DNA of 22,280 bases from PALSA-505 sp035308365. Its GTDB lineage: Bacteria; Actinomycetota; Actinomycetes; Streptosporangiales; Streptosporangiaceae. The translations under genes and the position numbers were made by a program. The notes below the pieces were generated by a model, which saw only the letters and a list, made by a program, of their open reading frames with translations, did not search any database and was not told where the DNA came from. Below, piece after piece: positions 1-7,527 of the stretch (within the stretch, counting starts at the first letter, position 1; every line of letters starts with the position of its first letter). The DNA lies in NCBI GenBank assembly GCA_035308365.1, contig DATGGU010000092.1, positions 1 through 22,280 of the forward strand, given 5' to 3'.

Positions 1-116
1 TCCGGGCTTCGCCCCCCTCCGGTGGGTGTCGATCCGGGCTCCGACCGCCTTGGGTGGGTGTCGATCCGGGCTTCGACCGCCTCTGGTGGGTGTCGATCCG
101 GGGTTCGACCGCCTTG
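1..116 (+). repeat. 32-bp tandem repeat array (left edge)
   Basis: Three full head-to-tail units lie at 21-52, 53-84 and 85-116, and positions 1-20 match the 3' part of a fourth. The period is exactly 32 bp with no spacers. Each unit begins GGTGGGTGTCGATCCGGG and ends near CGACCGCCTTG. GTCGA and TCGAC inside each unit can pair across an 8-nt loop, so each copy may fold. The array lies just downstream of the stop codon at 135 and probably continues beyond the window. The same family appears inverted at the right edge. No ORF through it looks real. Confidence 0.9.
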
Positions 117-134
117 CGGTTCGGCTTGAGGCGA

Positions 135-1571
135 TCAGGACGGGTCGTGGTGAGCGGGGGCGGAATCGGAGGCGGGGGCTGAGTTGCCCGGGAAATGGCT
201 GCCGTTGGTGCGGGTGACCGGGGAGTTTGCCTGGCTCCGTACGGAAGCCGGATTGTCCGCATTATCCGGATCGGCGGGCGCGCTGGGGGTGGTGGCCCCG
301 GCCGGAGCGGGGGCGCCGGGGTCGAGGCGCTGGACCAGGACGGTGCCGATGCGGTTGCGGCGGCCGGCCAGGTTCTCGGCGGTCAGCCGGAGGCCGGCGA
401 CCGCGCCGGTGGAGCCGGCGATGGGAACGCGGCCGATCGCCTGGGCCAGCAGGCCGGCCACGGTCTCCACGTCCTCGGCCTCGATGGTCACGCCGAACTC
501 CGCGGCCAGTTCGTCCACGGGGAGGCGGGAGGTGACCCGGGCGGAGCCGTCGGGCAGCCACTCTACCGCCGGGCTTTCCTGGTCGTACTCGTCAGCGATC
601 TCCCCGACGATCTCCTCGAGGATGTCCTCGATGGTCGCCAGGCCGGCCGTGCCGCCGTATTCGTCGATCACGATCACCACGTGGGACTGGCGGGCCTGCA
701 TCTCCCTGAGCAGCTCGTCGATGGGCTTGCTGTCCGGCACGTAGGTGGCCGGGCGCATGATCGACTCGACCTTCTCGACCGACTCGCCGTCATGGAACTC
801 GTGGGTGCGGGCGACGATGTCCTTGAGGTAGGCGATGCCGATGACGTCGTCCTCGTTCTCGCCGATCACCGGCATCCGGGAGAAGCCGCTGCGCAAGGCG
901 AGCGATAGTGCCTGGTGCAAGGTCTTGTCCCGCTCGATGAAGATGATGTCGGTCCGCGGCACCATGACCTCCCTGACCAGGGTGTCACCAAGCTCGAAGA
1001 CCGAGTGGATCATCTTGCGCTCACCTGGCTGGATGACCCTGCGGCGTTCCAGAAGGTCGACCAGGCCTCTCAGCTCGGCCTCGGATCCGAGCTGGCTGTC
1101 CCTGGCCCGGCCGGCCGGGGTGATGGCGTTGCCGATGGTCATGGCCAGCGAGGACAGCGGGCCGAGCAGCCGGGACAGCGGGTGCAGGATCGCCGCCGCG
1201 GTGAACGCGACGCGTTCGGTATACCGCCGGCCAAGCGCGCGGGGCAGCACGCCGATCATCAGATAACCAGCGATGATCATGGCCGCCGCGGCGGACAGGA
1301 ACGCGCGCCAGCCGGAGCCCAGCCAGTGCACGAACGCCACGGTCAGCAACACGGTCGCGGCGGTCTCCGCGGTCACCCGCAGCAGCAGCAGCGTGTCGAG
1401 ATAGCGGGGGCCTTCGGCGATCATGACCTCGGCCTCGGCCGGGCCACGGCGGCCGCTACGGCCCAGCTCCTGCGCCCCGATCCTGGCCGCGCGGGACAGC
1501 GCCACCTCCCCGGTCACGCACAGACCGGCCAGGACCGTCAGCAGTACCGCGGCAGCGATAAGCCATCCCAT
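135..1571 (-). CDS. CNNM/CorC-family membrane protein (DUF21 + CBS pair + CorC_HlyC domain)
   Basis: This is a 478-residue integral membrane protein of the 'hemolysin family'/CorC group, linked in other bacteria to Mg2+/Co2+ handling. Residues 1-150 hold hydrophobic segments at about 3-22, 58-83, 90-110 and 121-145 (DUF21-like). A CBS pair covers about 195-325 and includes VPRTDI and the very conserved VIDEYGGTAGL (301-311) and EDILEEIVGEI. The CorC_HlyC domain covers about 335-415. A disordered Pro/Ala/Ser tail follows. ATG at 1571 has GAGG six bases upstream. GTG at 1583 would overlap the ybeY stop as GTGA and is a credible alternative. The frame stays open further upstream only because it runs through the ybeY repeat. 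The gene is probably translationally coupled to ybeY. Transport function is family inference. Confidence 0.9.
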   Translation of the reverse strand: MGWLIAAAVLLTVLAGLCVTGEVALSRAARIGAQELGRSGRRGPAEAEVMIAEGPRYLDTLLLLRVTAETAATVLLTVAFVHWLGSGWRAFLSAAAAMIIAGYLMIGVLPRALGRRYTERVAFTAAAILHPLSRLLGPLSSLAMTIGNAITPAGRARDSQLGSEAELRGLVDLLERRRVIQPGERKMIHSVFELGDTLVREVMVPRTDIIFIERDKTLHQALSLALRSGFSRMPVIGENEDDVIGIAYLKDIVARTHEFHDGESVEKVESIMRPATYVPDSKPIDELLREMQARQSHVVIVIDEYGGTAGLATIEDILEEIVGEIADEYDQESPAVEWLPDGSARVTSRLPVDELAAEFGVTIEAEDVETVAGLLAQAIGRVPIAGSTGAVAGLRLTAENLAGRRNRIGTVLVQRLDPGAPAPAGATTPSAPADPDNADNPASVRSQANSPVTRTNGSHFPGNSAPASDSAPAHHDPS

Positions 1572-1579
1572 GGGCGGCC

Positions 1580-2191
1580 TCACCCAGGCCCTTTCCGCCC
1601 TTCGTCGTCGCTTCCCTGACCGCTGGTGCCGGCCGGGCTGGCGGCGGCCGGGCTGGCGGCGGCCGGGCTGGCGGCGGCGGGGCTGGCGGCGGCGGGGGCA
1701 CGTGCGGCGCGCCAGGAGGCGAGAAGCCGGTCCTGCAGGCCGAACATGACGGCCCGCTCGTCGGCATCGGCATGGTCGTAGCCGAGCAGGTGCAGCAGGC
1801 CATGGGTGCAGAGCAGCTCCAGCTCCTCGGCCGTGCTGTGCTTGGCTTCCCGCGCCTGCTCCGCCGCCACCTGCGGGCAGAGCACAATGTCGCCGAGCAG
1901 GGCGGGACTGTGGTCCGGTCCGTCCGGGCCGCTGCGGTCGCCGTGGCCGCCGCCGAGGTGCGGCGGTCCGGGTGGCCGCAGCTCGTCCATGGGGAACGAC
2001 AGCACGTCGGCCGGGCCCGGCTCGCCCATCCACCGCTCGTGCAGGCCGGCCATGACCTTGTCGTCGACGAGCAGCACGGACAGCTCGGCCAGCGGGTGGA
2101 TCCGCAGCTCGCCGAGGACGAACTGGGCGACCGACACCAGCGCGACCTCGTCGACGCTGACGCCGGATTCGTTGGCGATGTCAACGCTCAC
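1580..2191 (-). CDS. ybeY: Endoribonuclease YbeY (rRNA maturation factor)
   Basis: YbeY is a metal-dependent RNase needed for 16S rRNA 3'-end maturation and ribosome quality control. The signature HGLLHLLGYDH (130-140) supplies the three metal-binding histidines H130, H134 and H140. ADVLSFPMDE (61-70) and LGDIVLCP (99-106) are further family motifs. The protein has 203 residues, longer than the usual 150-180. The excess is an Ala/Ser/Pro tail after about 165 made of AAASP repeats, plus a Gly/Asp-rich insert at 75-95. The GTG start lies 2 nt after the phoH stop, indicating coupling. The phoH-ybeY-corC order is classical in actinobacteria. Confidence 0.95.
   Translation of the reverse strand: MSVDIANESGVSVDEVALVSVAQFVLGELRIHPLAELSVLLVDDKVMAGLHERWMGEPGPADVLSFPMDELRPPGPPHLGGGHGDRSGPDGPDHSPALLGDIVLCPQVAAEQAREAKHSTAEELELLCTHGLLHLLGYDHADADERAVMFGLQDRLLASWRAARAPAAASPAAASPAAASPAAASPAGTSGQGSDDEGRKGPG
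1631..1690 (-). repeat. 15-bp tandem repeat inside ybeY (AAASP units)
   Basis: Four 15-bp units lie at 1631-1645, 1646-1660, 1661-1675 and 1676-1690. The first three are identical (GGCCGGGCTGGCGGC on the plus strand) and the fourth differs by one base. Unit length is a multiple of three, so copy-number change would keep the frame. On the minus strand it encodes AAASP repeats at the YbeY C-terminus, beyond the catalytic domain. Confidence 0.93.
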
Positions 2192-2193
2192 GG

Positions 2194-3243
2194 TCAGCGG
2201 CCCGCCTTCGGCGTGTGACGCGGCCCACCGCGCGGCTCCGACCGGGCCTCGTAGCGGTCGTAGGCGTCGACGATGTCCCCGACCAGACGGTGCCGGACGA
2301 CATCGTGGCTGGTCAGCCGGGCGAAGTGGATGTCGGTGACGCCTTCGAGGATCTCCTGCACCTGACGCAGACCGCTCTGCTGGCCGTGCGGCAGGTCCAC
2401 CTGGGTGACGTCGCCGGTCACCACGATCTTGGAGCCGAAGCCGAGCCTGGTGAGGAACATCTTCATCTGCTCGGGCGAGGTGTTCTGCGCCTCGTCAAGG
2501 ATGATGAACGAGTCGTTCAGGGTGCGGCCACGCATGTACGCCAGGGGGGCGATCTCGATCGTGCCGGCGGCGGTGAGGCGCGGGATCGAGTCGGGGTCGA
2601 TCATGTCGTGCAGGGCGTCGTAGAGGGGGCGCAGGTAGGGGTCGATCTTCTCGAACAAGGTGCCGGGGAGGAAGCCGAGCCGCTCCCCCGCTTCCACGGC
2701 AGGCCTGGTCAGGATGATCCGGTTGACATCCTTGTCCTGCAGCGCCTTGACCGCCTTGGCCATCGCCAGGTACGTCTTGCCGGTGCCGGCCGGGCCGATC
2801 GAGAACACGATCGTGTGCCGGTCGATGGCGTCCACGTACCGCTTCTGGTTGAGGGTCTTCGGCCGGATAGTGCGGCCACGGGCGGACAGGATGCCCATGG
2901 TGAGCACGTCGGCCGGGCGGACGCCGGACTTGCGCTGCAGCATGGCGACGCTTCGGTCGACCGTGTCGGCGGACAGCTCGGCGCCGCTGGCCAGCAACTC
3001 GATGAGCTGCTCGAACAGCGCGGTGATCACGGTGTTCTCGGATGGCTCTCCGGTCACCGTGATCTCGTTGCCCCGGACGTGGATGTCGGCACCGAACGCG
3101 CGCTCGACCACGTGCAGGAACTCATCGCCCGTGCCGAGCAGGCTGACCATCGGATATTCGTCCGGAATAACGATTTTGACCTGAGAGCGACCGTCAGCGC
3201 GCGGCTCGGCGCCGCTGCGGCGATCCGAGGAAGTCTCCGTCAA
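2194..3243 (-). CDS. phoH: PhoH-family ATPase/RNA-binding protein
   Basis: This is a cytoplasmic PhoH-like P-loop ATPase of 349 residues, the usual length. An N-terminal KH-like region (about 22-90, VKIVIPDEYPMVSLLG) precedes the ATPase domain. Walker A is GPAGTGKT (150-157) and Walker B is FIILDEAQN near 255. VVTGDVTQVDLP and the C-terminal LTSHDVVRHRLV are standard PhoH motifs. The start chosen is TTG at 3243, giving TETSSD..., because AGGGGAG lies just upstream and homologues begin here. An ATG at 3327 in the same frame would add 28 residues unlike the family. The exact biochemical role of PhoH is unsettled; linkage to ybeY suggests RNA metabolism. Confidence 0.93.
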   Translation of the reverse strand: MTETSSDRRSGAEPRADGRSQVKIVIPDEYPMVSLLGTGDEFLHVVERAFGADIHVRGNEITVTGEPSENTVITALFEQLIELLASGAELSADTVDRSVAMLQRKSGVRPADVLTMGILSARGRTIRPKTLNQKRYVDAIDRHTIVFSIGPAGTGKTYLAMAKAVKALQDKDVNRIILTRPAVEAGERLGFLPGTLFEKIDPYLRPLYDALHDMIDPDSIPRLTAAGTIEIAPLAYMRGRTLNDSFIILDEAQNTSPEQMKMFLTRLGFGSKIVVTGDVTQVDLPHGQQSGLRQVQEILEGVTDIHFARLTSHDVVRHRLVGDIVDAYDRYEARSEPRGGPRHTPKAGR

Positions 3244-3327
3244 TTGCTCCCCTGGCTCAGGACAGTGCCTTTTCGGCCGGAAACATGCCCTGCCGCAGGG
3301 TGTGGCTCCGGTAAGTAAGCAGGGCAT

Positions 3328-3360
3328 GGATGGGCAAGCCTGGCATCGGCGTGCCCATCT
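3328..3360 (-). terminator. Stem-loop in the HIT-phoH gap (terminator or attenuator)
   Basis: ATGGGCA (3330-3336) pairs with TGCCCAT (3352-3358), extended outward by a G-C and a G-T pair. After one mismatch, GCC (3338-3340) pairs with GGC (3348-3350), closing a 7-nt loop. It lies between the HIT stop (3469) and the phoH start (3243). There is no clear T tract. It could reduce read-through into phoH or belong to its leader. Confidence 0.5.
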
Positions 3361-3370
3361 GTGCTGTCAT

Positions 3371-3469
3371 GTTATCCGGCAAGGCGCTGCCATGTTATCC
3401 GCCAGGGCTTGATCGCCGTTATCCGCCAGGGCTCGATCCCGCGATCCCGCGGTCCCGCGGTCCCGCGGT
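3371..3469. repeat. Short direct repeats downstream of the HIT gene
   Basis: There are two repeat blocks. GTTATCCG(G/C)CA(A/G)GGC occurs at 3371, 3394 and 3418 (spacing 23-24 bp), the last two copies running on to GATC. Then four 8-bp units CCCGCG(A/G)T run from 3438 to 3469 and touch the HIT stop codon. Nothing coding is supported between 3244 and 3468; this gap holds only these repeats and the stem-loop. Confidence 0.75.
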
Positions 3470-3813
3470 CACCCGGGCGGCCAGGTCATGGCCCGGCCGC
3501 CGAGGATATGAGCGTGCACGTGCCAGACTGTCTGCCCTGCCTGGGAGCCGGTGTTGAACACGACGCGGTATCCGGTACCGGCGATCCCCTCGGCTTCCGC
3601 GATCTGATGCGCCTGGGCGGCCAGCTCGTCCACCAGGCCATCCCCGGCCTGGGCGGCCTCGCCCAGATCCCGGTAGTGGTCCTTGGTGATCACGAGTACA
3701 TGGCTGGGCGCCTGGGGATTGATGTCACGGAACGCGAGCGTGCGCGGACTCTCGAGCACTCGCGTCGCTGGAATCTCACCAGACACAATCTGACAGAAAA
3801 GGCAGTCACCCAC
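3469..3813 (-). CDS. HIT-family nucleotide hydrolase/transferase (HINT-like)
   Basis: This is a cytoplasmic histidine-triad protein that likely hydrolyses nucleoside phosphoramidate-type substrates. It has 114 residues, typical for HINT. CLFCQIVSGEIP (4-15) supplies the CxxC often seen in this subgroup, and HVHAHILGGR (98-107) is the complete triad motif. The GTG start at 3813 gives GDCLFC, the usual N-terminus. An in-frame ATG at 3888 would add 25 atypical residues. No Shine-Dalgarno precedes 3813, but a TAAGAT hexamer lies 7 nt upstream, which suggests a leaderless transcript. Physiological substrate unknown. Confidence 0.9.
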   Translation of the reverse strand: MGDCLFCQIVSGEIPATRVLESPRTLAFRDINPQAPSHVLVITKDHYRDLGEAAQAGDGLVDELAAQAHQIAEAEGIAGTGYRVVFNTGSQAGQTVWHVHAHILGGRAMTWPPG

Positions 3814-3820
3814 GGACGAG

Positions 3821-3826
3821 ATCTTA
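3821..3826 (-). promoter_or_regulatory. Candidate -10 element for leaderless HIT mRNA
   Basis: On the minus strand the hexamer TAAGAT ends 7 nt before the GTG at 3813, so transcription would begin at or next to the start codon. No ribosome binding site is present and no good -35 is seen. The match is to the loose TAnnnT pattern only. Confidence 0.4.
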
Positions 3827-4043
3827 ACGTGCGCCGTATGGCGAGATATTGTTTTCTTAGCGTGGCCCCCGCCGCTCCGGCATCGCATGCGCCCGCCAGG
3901 CGCACGCGCACAGCACCAGGTGCATCATGCCTGCGTGTGTGCTTGGCATTATGGGTCGGGGTGGCCGCAGAGGCGGACTCTCCAGGGGTGGGCAGTGTGA
4001 GTTGGGGTAGCGCGAGACGTGATGACCCGGGTGGAGGAAATTT

Positions 4044-4634
4044 ATGCCACCGGGTGAACCTGATGCAGCCACACGGCGTCCAACACATGTGATCGAGACC
4101 ATCGTCATGGCTGATGCCGCCGTGGGCTCGATCCCGGCCGAGTGGGACGCAGACCGTGCCGTAACGGCTCTGTACGGGACGCACTACCGCGCTCTCGTGC
4201 GCCTGGCGGCCCTGCTGGTGCGTGATGTGTCGACTGCGGAAGAGGTGGTACAGGACTCATTCATCGCGATGCACGCCGCGTGGCTGCGGCTTCGCGATAC
4301 CGACAAGGCGCTGTCCTACCTTCGCCAGTCCGTGGTGAACAGGTCGAGGTCGGTGTTGCGGCACCGGGTGGTGATGGACAAGAACGCCCCCAAGCCCCCG
4401 CCGGACGTGCCCAGCGCGGAGCACGGGGCCATGACCGAGCTCGAGCGCACCGCGGTGGTATCGGCGCTGCGCAAGCTGCCGCAGCGGCAGCGGGAGGCGC
4501 TCGTGCTGCGGTTTTACGCGGACCTGTCCGAGGCCCAGATCGCCTCGGCGATGGGGATCAGCCGGGGTGCGGTGAAAAGCCACACCGCACGCGGCATGTC
4601 ATCCCTGCGGTCAGTGCTCGAGATGGAACTCTGA
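4044..4634 (+). CDS. ECF sigma factor, SigE-type family
   Basis: This is a 196-residue extracytoplasmic-function sigma factor that redirects RNA polymerase. Region 2 is at about 38-105 (YGTHYRALVRLAALLVRD, AEEVVQDSFIAMH). Region 4 is at about 140-190 (LPQRQREALVLRFYADLSEAQIA, then MGISRGAVKSHTARG, the -35-binding helix-turn-helix). ATG at 4044 is chosen because GGAGG lies six bases upstream; ATG at 4107 also gives a complete sigma factor without the 21-residue extension. It is divergent from HIT and followed 52 nt later by a membrane-anchored partner candidate. The inducing signal is unknown. Confidence 0.92.
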   Translation: MPPGEPDAATRRPTHVIETIVMADAAVGSIPAEWDADRAVTALYGTHYRALVRLAALLVRDVSTAEEVVQDSFIAMHAAWLRLRDTDKALSYLRQSVVNRSRSVLRHRVVMDKNAPKPPPDVPSAEHGAMTELERTAVVSALRKLPQRQREALVLRFYADLSEAQIASAMGISRGAVKSHTARGMSSLRSVLEMEL

Positions 4635-4686
4635 CAGCGACAGTACGACCAGGACAACGAACACCCAGATCGTGGAGCGGTAAGAG

Positions 4687-5625
4687 ATGACGGAACCGGA
4701 CGACAGGTACAGGGATGAGTTGCGCCGCGCGCTCAGCGCCGCGGCGGACCTCGTCGTGCCTGCCGGTGACGGCCTGGACAAGATCCGCGAGCGGGTCGTG
4801 CACCGTCCGGCGCTGTTCGGCTGGTTCGTCGCCTACACCCAGGACCTGCCGCACCGGATCTTCGTATCCTTTCGCGTCGCGGCGACCGGCCTTACCAGCT
4901 TCGGCAGCGGCGGCTCGCCAGCCGCGGCCGGCGGGTCACCGGCTGGAAGCCGCCGGCCGCGCTTCAGTCATGAGCCATCCTGGGTGCGGCCGGCGCTCGC
5001 CGCGGTGGGCGCCCTGGCCATCGTCGCCATCGCCGCCACCGTCGTACTCCCCCGGCTGACCCAGCCGGTGACGTCGTCGGCTTTCAGGAACAACCCACCG
5101 GGCCAAAGCGCCGGCGTGTCCGGCGCGAACTCGTCGAGCTCGTCGAGCCAGCAGAACTCGCGCAGCGGGCAGCCGTTCACCTCCCCGGCCTCGCAATCGG
5201 CGACGACGTTGCTGCCATCGCCGACCGAGTGCGAGACACTGCCACTGCCGCCCAGCACCGGGAGCCCGAGCCCGACCGACACGACGCCGACTACGGACCT
5301 CAGCCCAACACCCGCCCCTGGCCCGAGCCAGACGGTAACCCCGACGCCGAGCCCTGTTCCGGAGAGCTTCACGAGCGTGATCGGCGAGGAATCGGTGCAG
5401 GCCGCACAGCAGCGGGCCGCGGCGAACACGACATGCTCCACGCAGTCCGCGACCGGCCCGTCGTCGCAGCCCCCGACGGCACCCCCGTCGACGCCGCCCA
5501 CCACACCACCAACGACGCCGCCGACCACACCACCGACAACGCCACCAACCACACCACCAACGACGCCACCGACGAGCACCCCGGCTCCGCAGGGCTCGGA
5601 GACCTCGGCGCCACCGGGGCTCTGA
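4687..5625 (+). CDS. Single-pass membrane protein with Ser/Thr/Pro-rich exterior; candidate anti-sigma or sensor
   Basis: The protein has 312 residues and I recognise no enzymatic domain. The N-terminal cytoplasmic part (1-98) has DELRRALSAAADLV and DGLDKIRERV, a pattern I associate with proteins encoded next to SigE-type sigma factors in actinomycetes. One transmembrane helix is predicted at about 100-123 (VRPALAAVGALAIVAIAATVV). Residues 130-312 are low-complexity Ser/Thr/Pro, ending in PTTP repeats, resembling a wall-spanning stalk. Two cysteines (about 191 and 247) lie outside. Positive residues before the helix favour N-in topology. It probably forms an operon with the sigma gene. There is no HxxxCxxC zinc motif, so an anti-sigma role is only an inference from position. 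Confidence 0.75.
   Translation: MTEPDDRYRDELRRALSAAADLVVPAGDGLDKIRERVVHRPALFGWFVAYTQDLPHRIFVSFRVAATGLTSFGSGGSPAAAGGSPAGSRRPRFSHEPSWVRPALAAVGALAIVAIAATVVLPRLTQPVTSSAFRNNPPGQSAGVSGANSSSSSSQQNSRSGQPFTSPASQSATTLLPSPTECETLPLPPSTGSPSPTDTTPTTDLSPTPAPGPSQTVTPTPSPVPESFTSVIGEESVQAAQQRAAANTTCSTQSATGPSSQPPTAPPSTPPTTPPTTPPTTPPTTPPTTPPTTPPTSTPAPQGSETSAPPGL
5491..5574 (+). repeat. 12-bp coding repeats (TPPT units)
   Basis: Seven imperfect 12-bp units, ACGCC(G/A)CC(C/G/A)AC(C/G) alternating with ACACCACC-type units, encode (T-P-P-T)n near the C-terminus of the membrane protein. The unit keeps the frame, so copy number may vary between strains. Confidence 0.85.
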
Positions 5626-5631
5626 CCGGTT

Positions 5632-6387
5632 CTACCAGCGGGCGGAGCGGCTGAGCAGGACGGCGGCGGCGGCCGCGCCAGCGGTGGAGGTGCGCAGCAC
5701 AGTCGGCCCCAAACGCACCGGAATGGCGCCAGCGCGCTCGAACCCGGTCAGCTCCGCCGCGCTCACGCCACCCTCCGGCCCGACGATGACGACGATCTCG
5801 CCTGATGGCGGGAGCGGCAGGGTGCCGAGCCCGGTGCCCGCGCCCGGTTCGAGGATCATCGCGCACGCGGCTGAGCCGCACCGTTCGGTCACCGTAGCGG
5901 TTGACGCGAGCGGGAGCACTTCGGGAAGCCAGGCCCGGCGGGACTGCTTGGCCGCCTCGCGCGCGGTGGCCCGCCAGCGTTCCAGGGCCCGCTGGCCGCG
6001 CGCCTGCTGATCGCGGCCGCCGGCCCAGACGGCCACGCACCGCTCGGCGGCCCAGGGCACGATCACGTCGACGCCGACCTCGGTCATGGTCTCCACGGCC
6101 AGTTCGCCGCGGTCACCCTTGGGCACGGCCTGCACGACGCAGATGCGCGGCTCGGGCCGTGGCTGATGATGCCTGCTCAGCACGGTGAGTTCCAGCTCGC
6201 CGCCGCGGCCACCCGCGACCACACACTCGGCGATCATCCCGGCGCCGTCGGTCAGGTCCGCGCGCTCGCCCGGGCGGAGCCTGCGCACCGTGGCCGCGTG
6301 CCGGCCCTCGGGACCGGACAGGACGACCGTGTCCTGCTCCAGGCTCGCCCGTCCGGCGATGAAGACCGGCGGTGTGGCGCTGGGCAC
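5632..6387 (-). CDS. rsmE: 16S rRNA (uracil-1498-N3)-methyltransferase RsmE
   Basis: RsmE is an SPOUT-fold methyltransferase that uses SAM to methylate U1498 of 16S rRNA. It has 251 residues, typical length. The N-terminal PUA-like region (about 1-70) includes SGPEGRHAATVRRLRPGE. The knotted C-terminal domain has AVPKGDR (87-93), VGPEGG (202-207) and LGPTVLRTSTAGAAA (226-240), the SAM-binding knot. The GTG start at 6387 lies 12 nt after the dnaJ stop, with no strong ribosome site, so coupling to dnaJ is likely. Only 6 bp separate its stop from the stop of the convergent membrane protein gene. Confidence 0.93.
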   Translation of the reverse strand: MPSATPPVFIAGRASLEQDTVVLSGPEGRHAATVRRLRPGERADLTDGAGMIAECVVAGGRGGELELTVLSRHHQPRPEPRICVVQAVPKGDRGELAVETMTEVGVDVIVPWAAERCVAVWAGGRDQQARGQRALERWRATAREAAKQSRRAWLPEVLPLASTATVTERCGSAACAMILEPGAGTGLGTLPLPPSGEIVVIVGPEGGVSAAELTGFERAGAIPVRLGPTVLRTSTAGAAAAAVLLSRSARW

Positions 6388-6399
6388 CGCGTCCGGAGC

Positions 6400-7527
6400 C
6401 TAGCGGCCGTTGAAGGCGTCGCGCAGCCGGGAGAAGAAGCCCTGCTGCCCCGGGGCGAACTTGCCCGGGGGTGCCTCCTCGCCGCGCAGCTTGGCCAGCT
6501 GGCGCAGCAGGCTCTCCTGTTCGGCGTCCAGCTTGGTGGGCGTCTCCACGGTCACGTGGATGACCAGGTCGCCGCGGCCGGGGTCGTTGAGCTGCGCCGT
6601 GCCGAGGCCGTACAGCGTGATGACCTGCCCGGACTGGGTGCCCGGCCGGACGTCCACATCGCGCGGCCCGTCCAGGCTCTGCACCTGCAGGGTGGCGCCG
6701 AGGGCCGCGGCCGCCATCGGGATCGTCACCGTGCAGTGCAGGTCGTTGCCCTGCCGCTCGAAGATCGGGTGCGGGCGCTGGACGATCTCCAGGAACAGGT
6801 CGCCGGCCGGGCCGCCGCCGGGGCCCACCTCGCCCTCGCCGGCCAGCTGGATGTGAGTGCCGCCCTCGACCCCGGCCGGAATCCGCACCTTGATGGTGCG
6901 GCGGGTCCTGACCCGGCCGTCGCCGTCGCACTCCGGGCACGGCCTGCGGATCACCGTGCCTGCCCCGGCGCAGGCCGGGCAGGGCCGGGAGGTCATGACC
7001 TGGCCGAGGAACGAGCGCGTCACCTGGCTTATCTCGCCGCGCCCGCCGCAGACGTCACAGGTCTCCGGGTGAGTACCGGGCGCGGTACCCTCGCCGGTGC
7101 AGGTCGGGCACACCACCGCCGTGTCCACCATGAGCTCACGGGTCGCGCCGAACGCACACTCGGCCAGGTCGAGCTCGACCCGGATGGTGGCGTTCCGGCC
7201 ACGGCGGGCCCGGCCACGCGGGCCACGCTGGGTCGCCCCGGTGCCGAAGAAGGCGTCCATGATGTCGCTGAACGGGAAGCCAGCGGCGCCGAACCCGCCC
7301 GCACCGGCCGGGGCGAAGGGATCCGCGCCCAGGTCGTACATCTGGCGCTTCTCCGGGTCCGACAGGACCTCGTAGGCCTGGGTGATCTCCTTGAACCGGT
7401 CCTGGGTCTGCGGATCGGGGTTGACGTCCGGGTGCAGCTCACGGGCGAGCCGCCGGTATGCCTTCTTGATTTCGTCCGGCGCGGCGTCGCGGCGGACGCC
7501 CAGCACGGCGTAGTAGTCCGTCGCCAC
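6400..7527 (-). CDS. dnaJ: Co-chaperone DnaJ (type I, DnaJ2-like)
   Basis: DnaJ is the Hsp40 partner that stimulates DnaK ATPase and delivers substrates. It has 375 residues. The J domain covers 1-66 with the essential HPD at 32-34. The Gly/Phe region covers about 67-96. The zinc domain has four CxxCxGxG-type motifs beginning at C140, C157, C183 and C197. C-terminal substrate-binding domains follow, including GDLFLEI. The start GTG overlaps the hrcA stop (TAGTG). The hrcA-dnaJ pairing and the upstream CIRCE site identify this as the HrcA-controlled copy rather than the dnaK-grpE copy. Confidence 0.96.
   Translation of the reverse strand: MATDYYAVLGVRRDAAPDEIKKAYRRLARELHPDVNPDPQTQDRFKEITQAYEVLSDPEKRQMYDLGADPFAPAGAGGFGAAGFPFSDIMDAFFGTGATQRGPRGRARRGRNATIRVELDLAECAFGATRELMVDTAVVCPTCTGEGTAPGTHPETCDVCGGRGEISQVTRSFLGQVMTSRPCPACAGAGTVIRRPCPECDGDGRVRTRRTIKVRIPAGVEGGTHIQLAGEGEVGPGGGPAGDLFLEIVQRPHPIFERQGNDLHCTVTIPMAAAALGATLQVQSLDGPRDVDVRPGTQSGQVITLYGLGTAQLNDPGRGDLVIHVTVETPTKLDAEQESLLRQLAKLRGEEAPPGKFAPGQQGFFSRLRDAFNGR

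Noticed and set aside
1..116. CRISPR array
   Set aside because: The 32-bp units are directly adjacent with no unique spacers, and no cas genes are present.
1572..2033. N-terminal extension of the corC-type frame to 2033
   Set aside because: The added 154 residues are Arg/Pro-rich, antisense-like shadow of ybeY in another frame. The protein family starts at MGWL and a ribosome site precedes 1571.
4687..5625. Classical zinc-binding anti-sigma factor
   Set aside because: No HxxxCxxC motif in the N-terminal head; only operon position supports an anti-sigma role.
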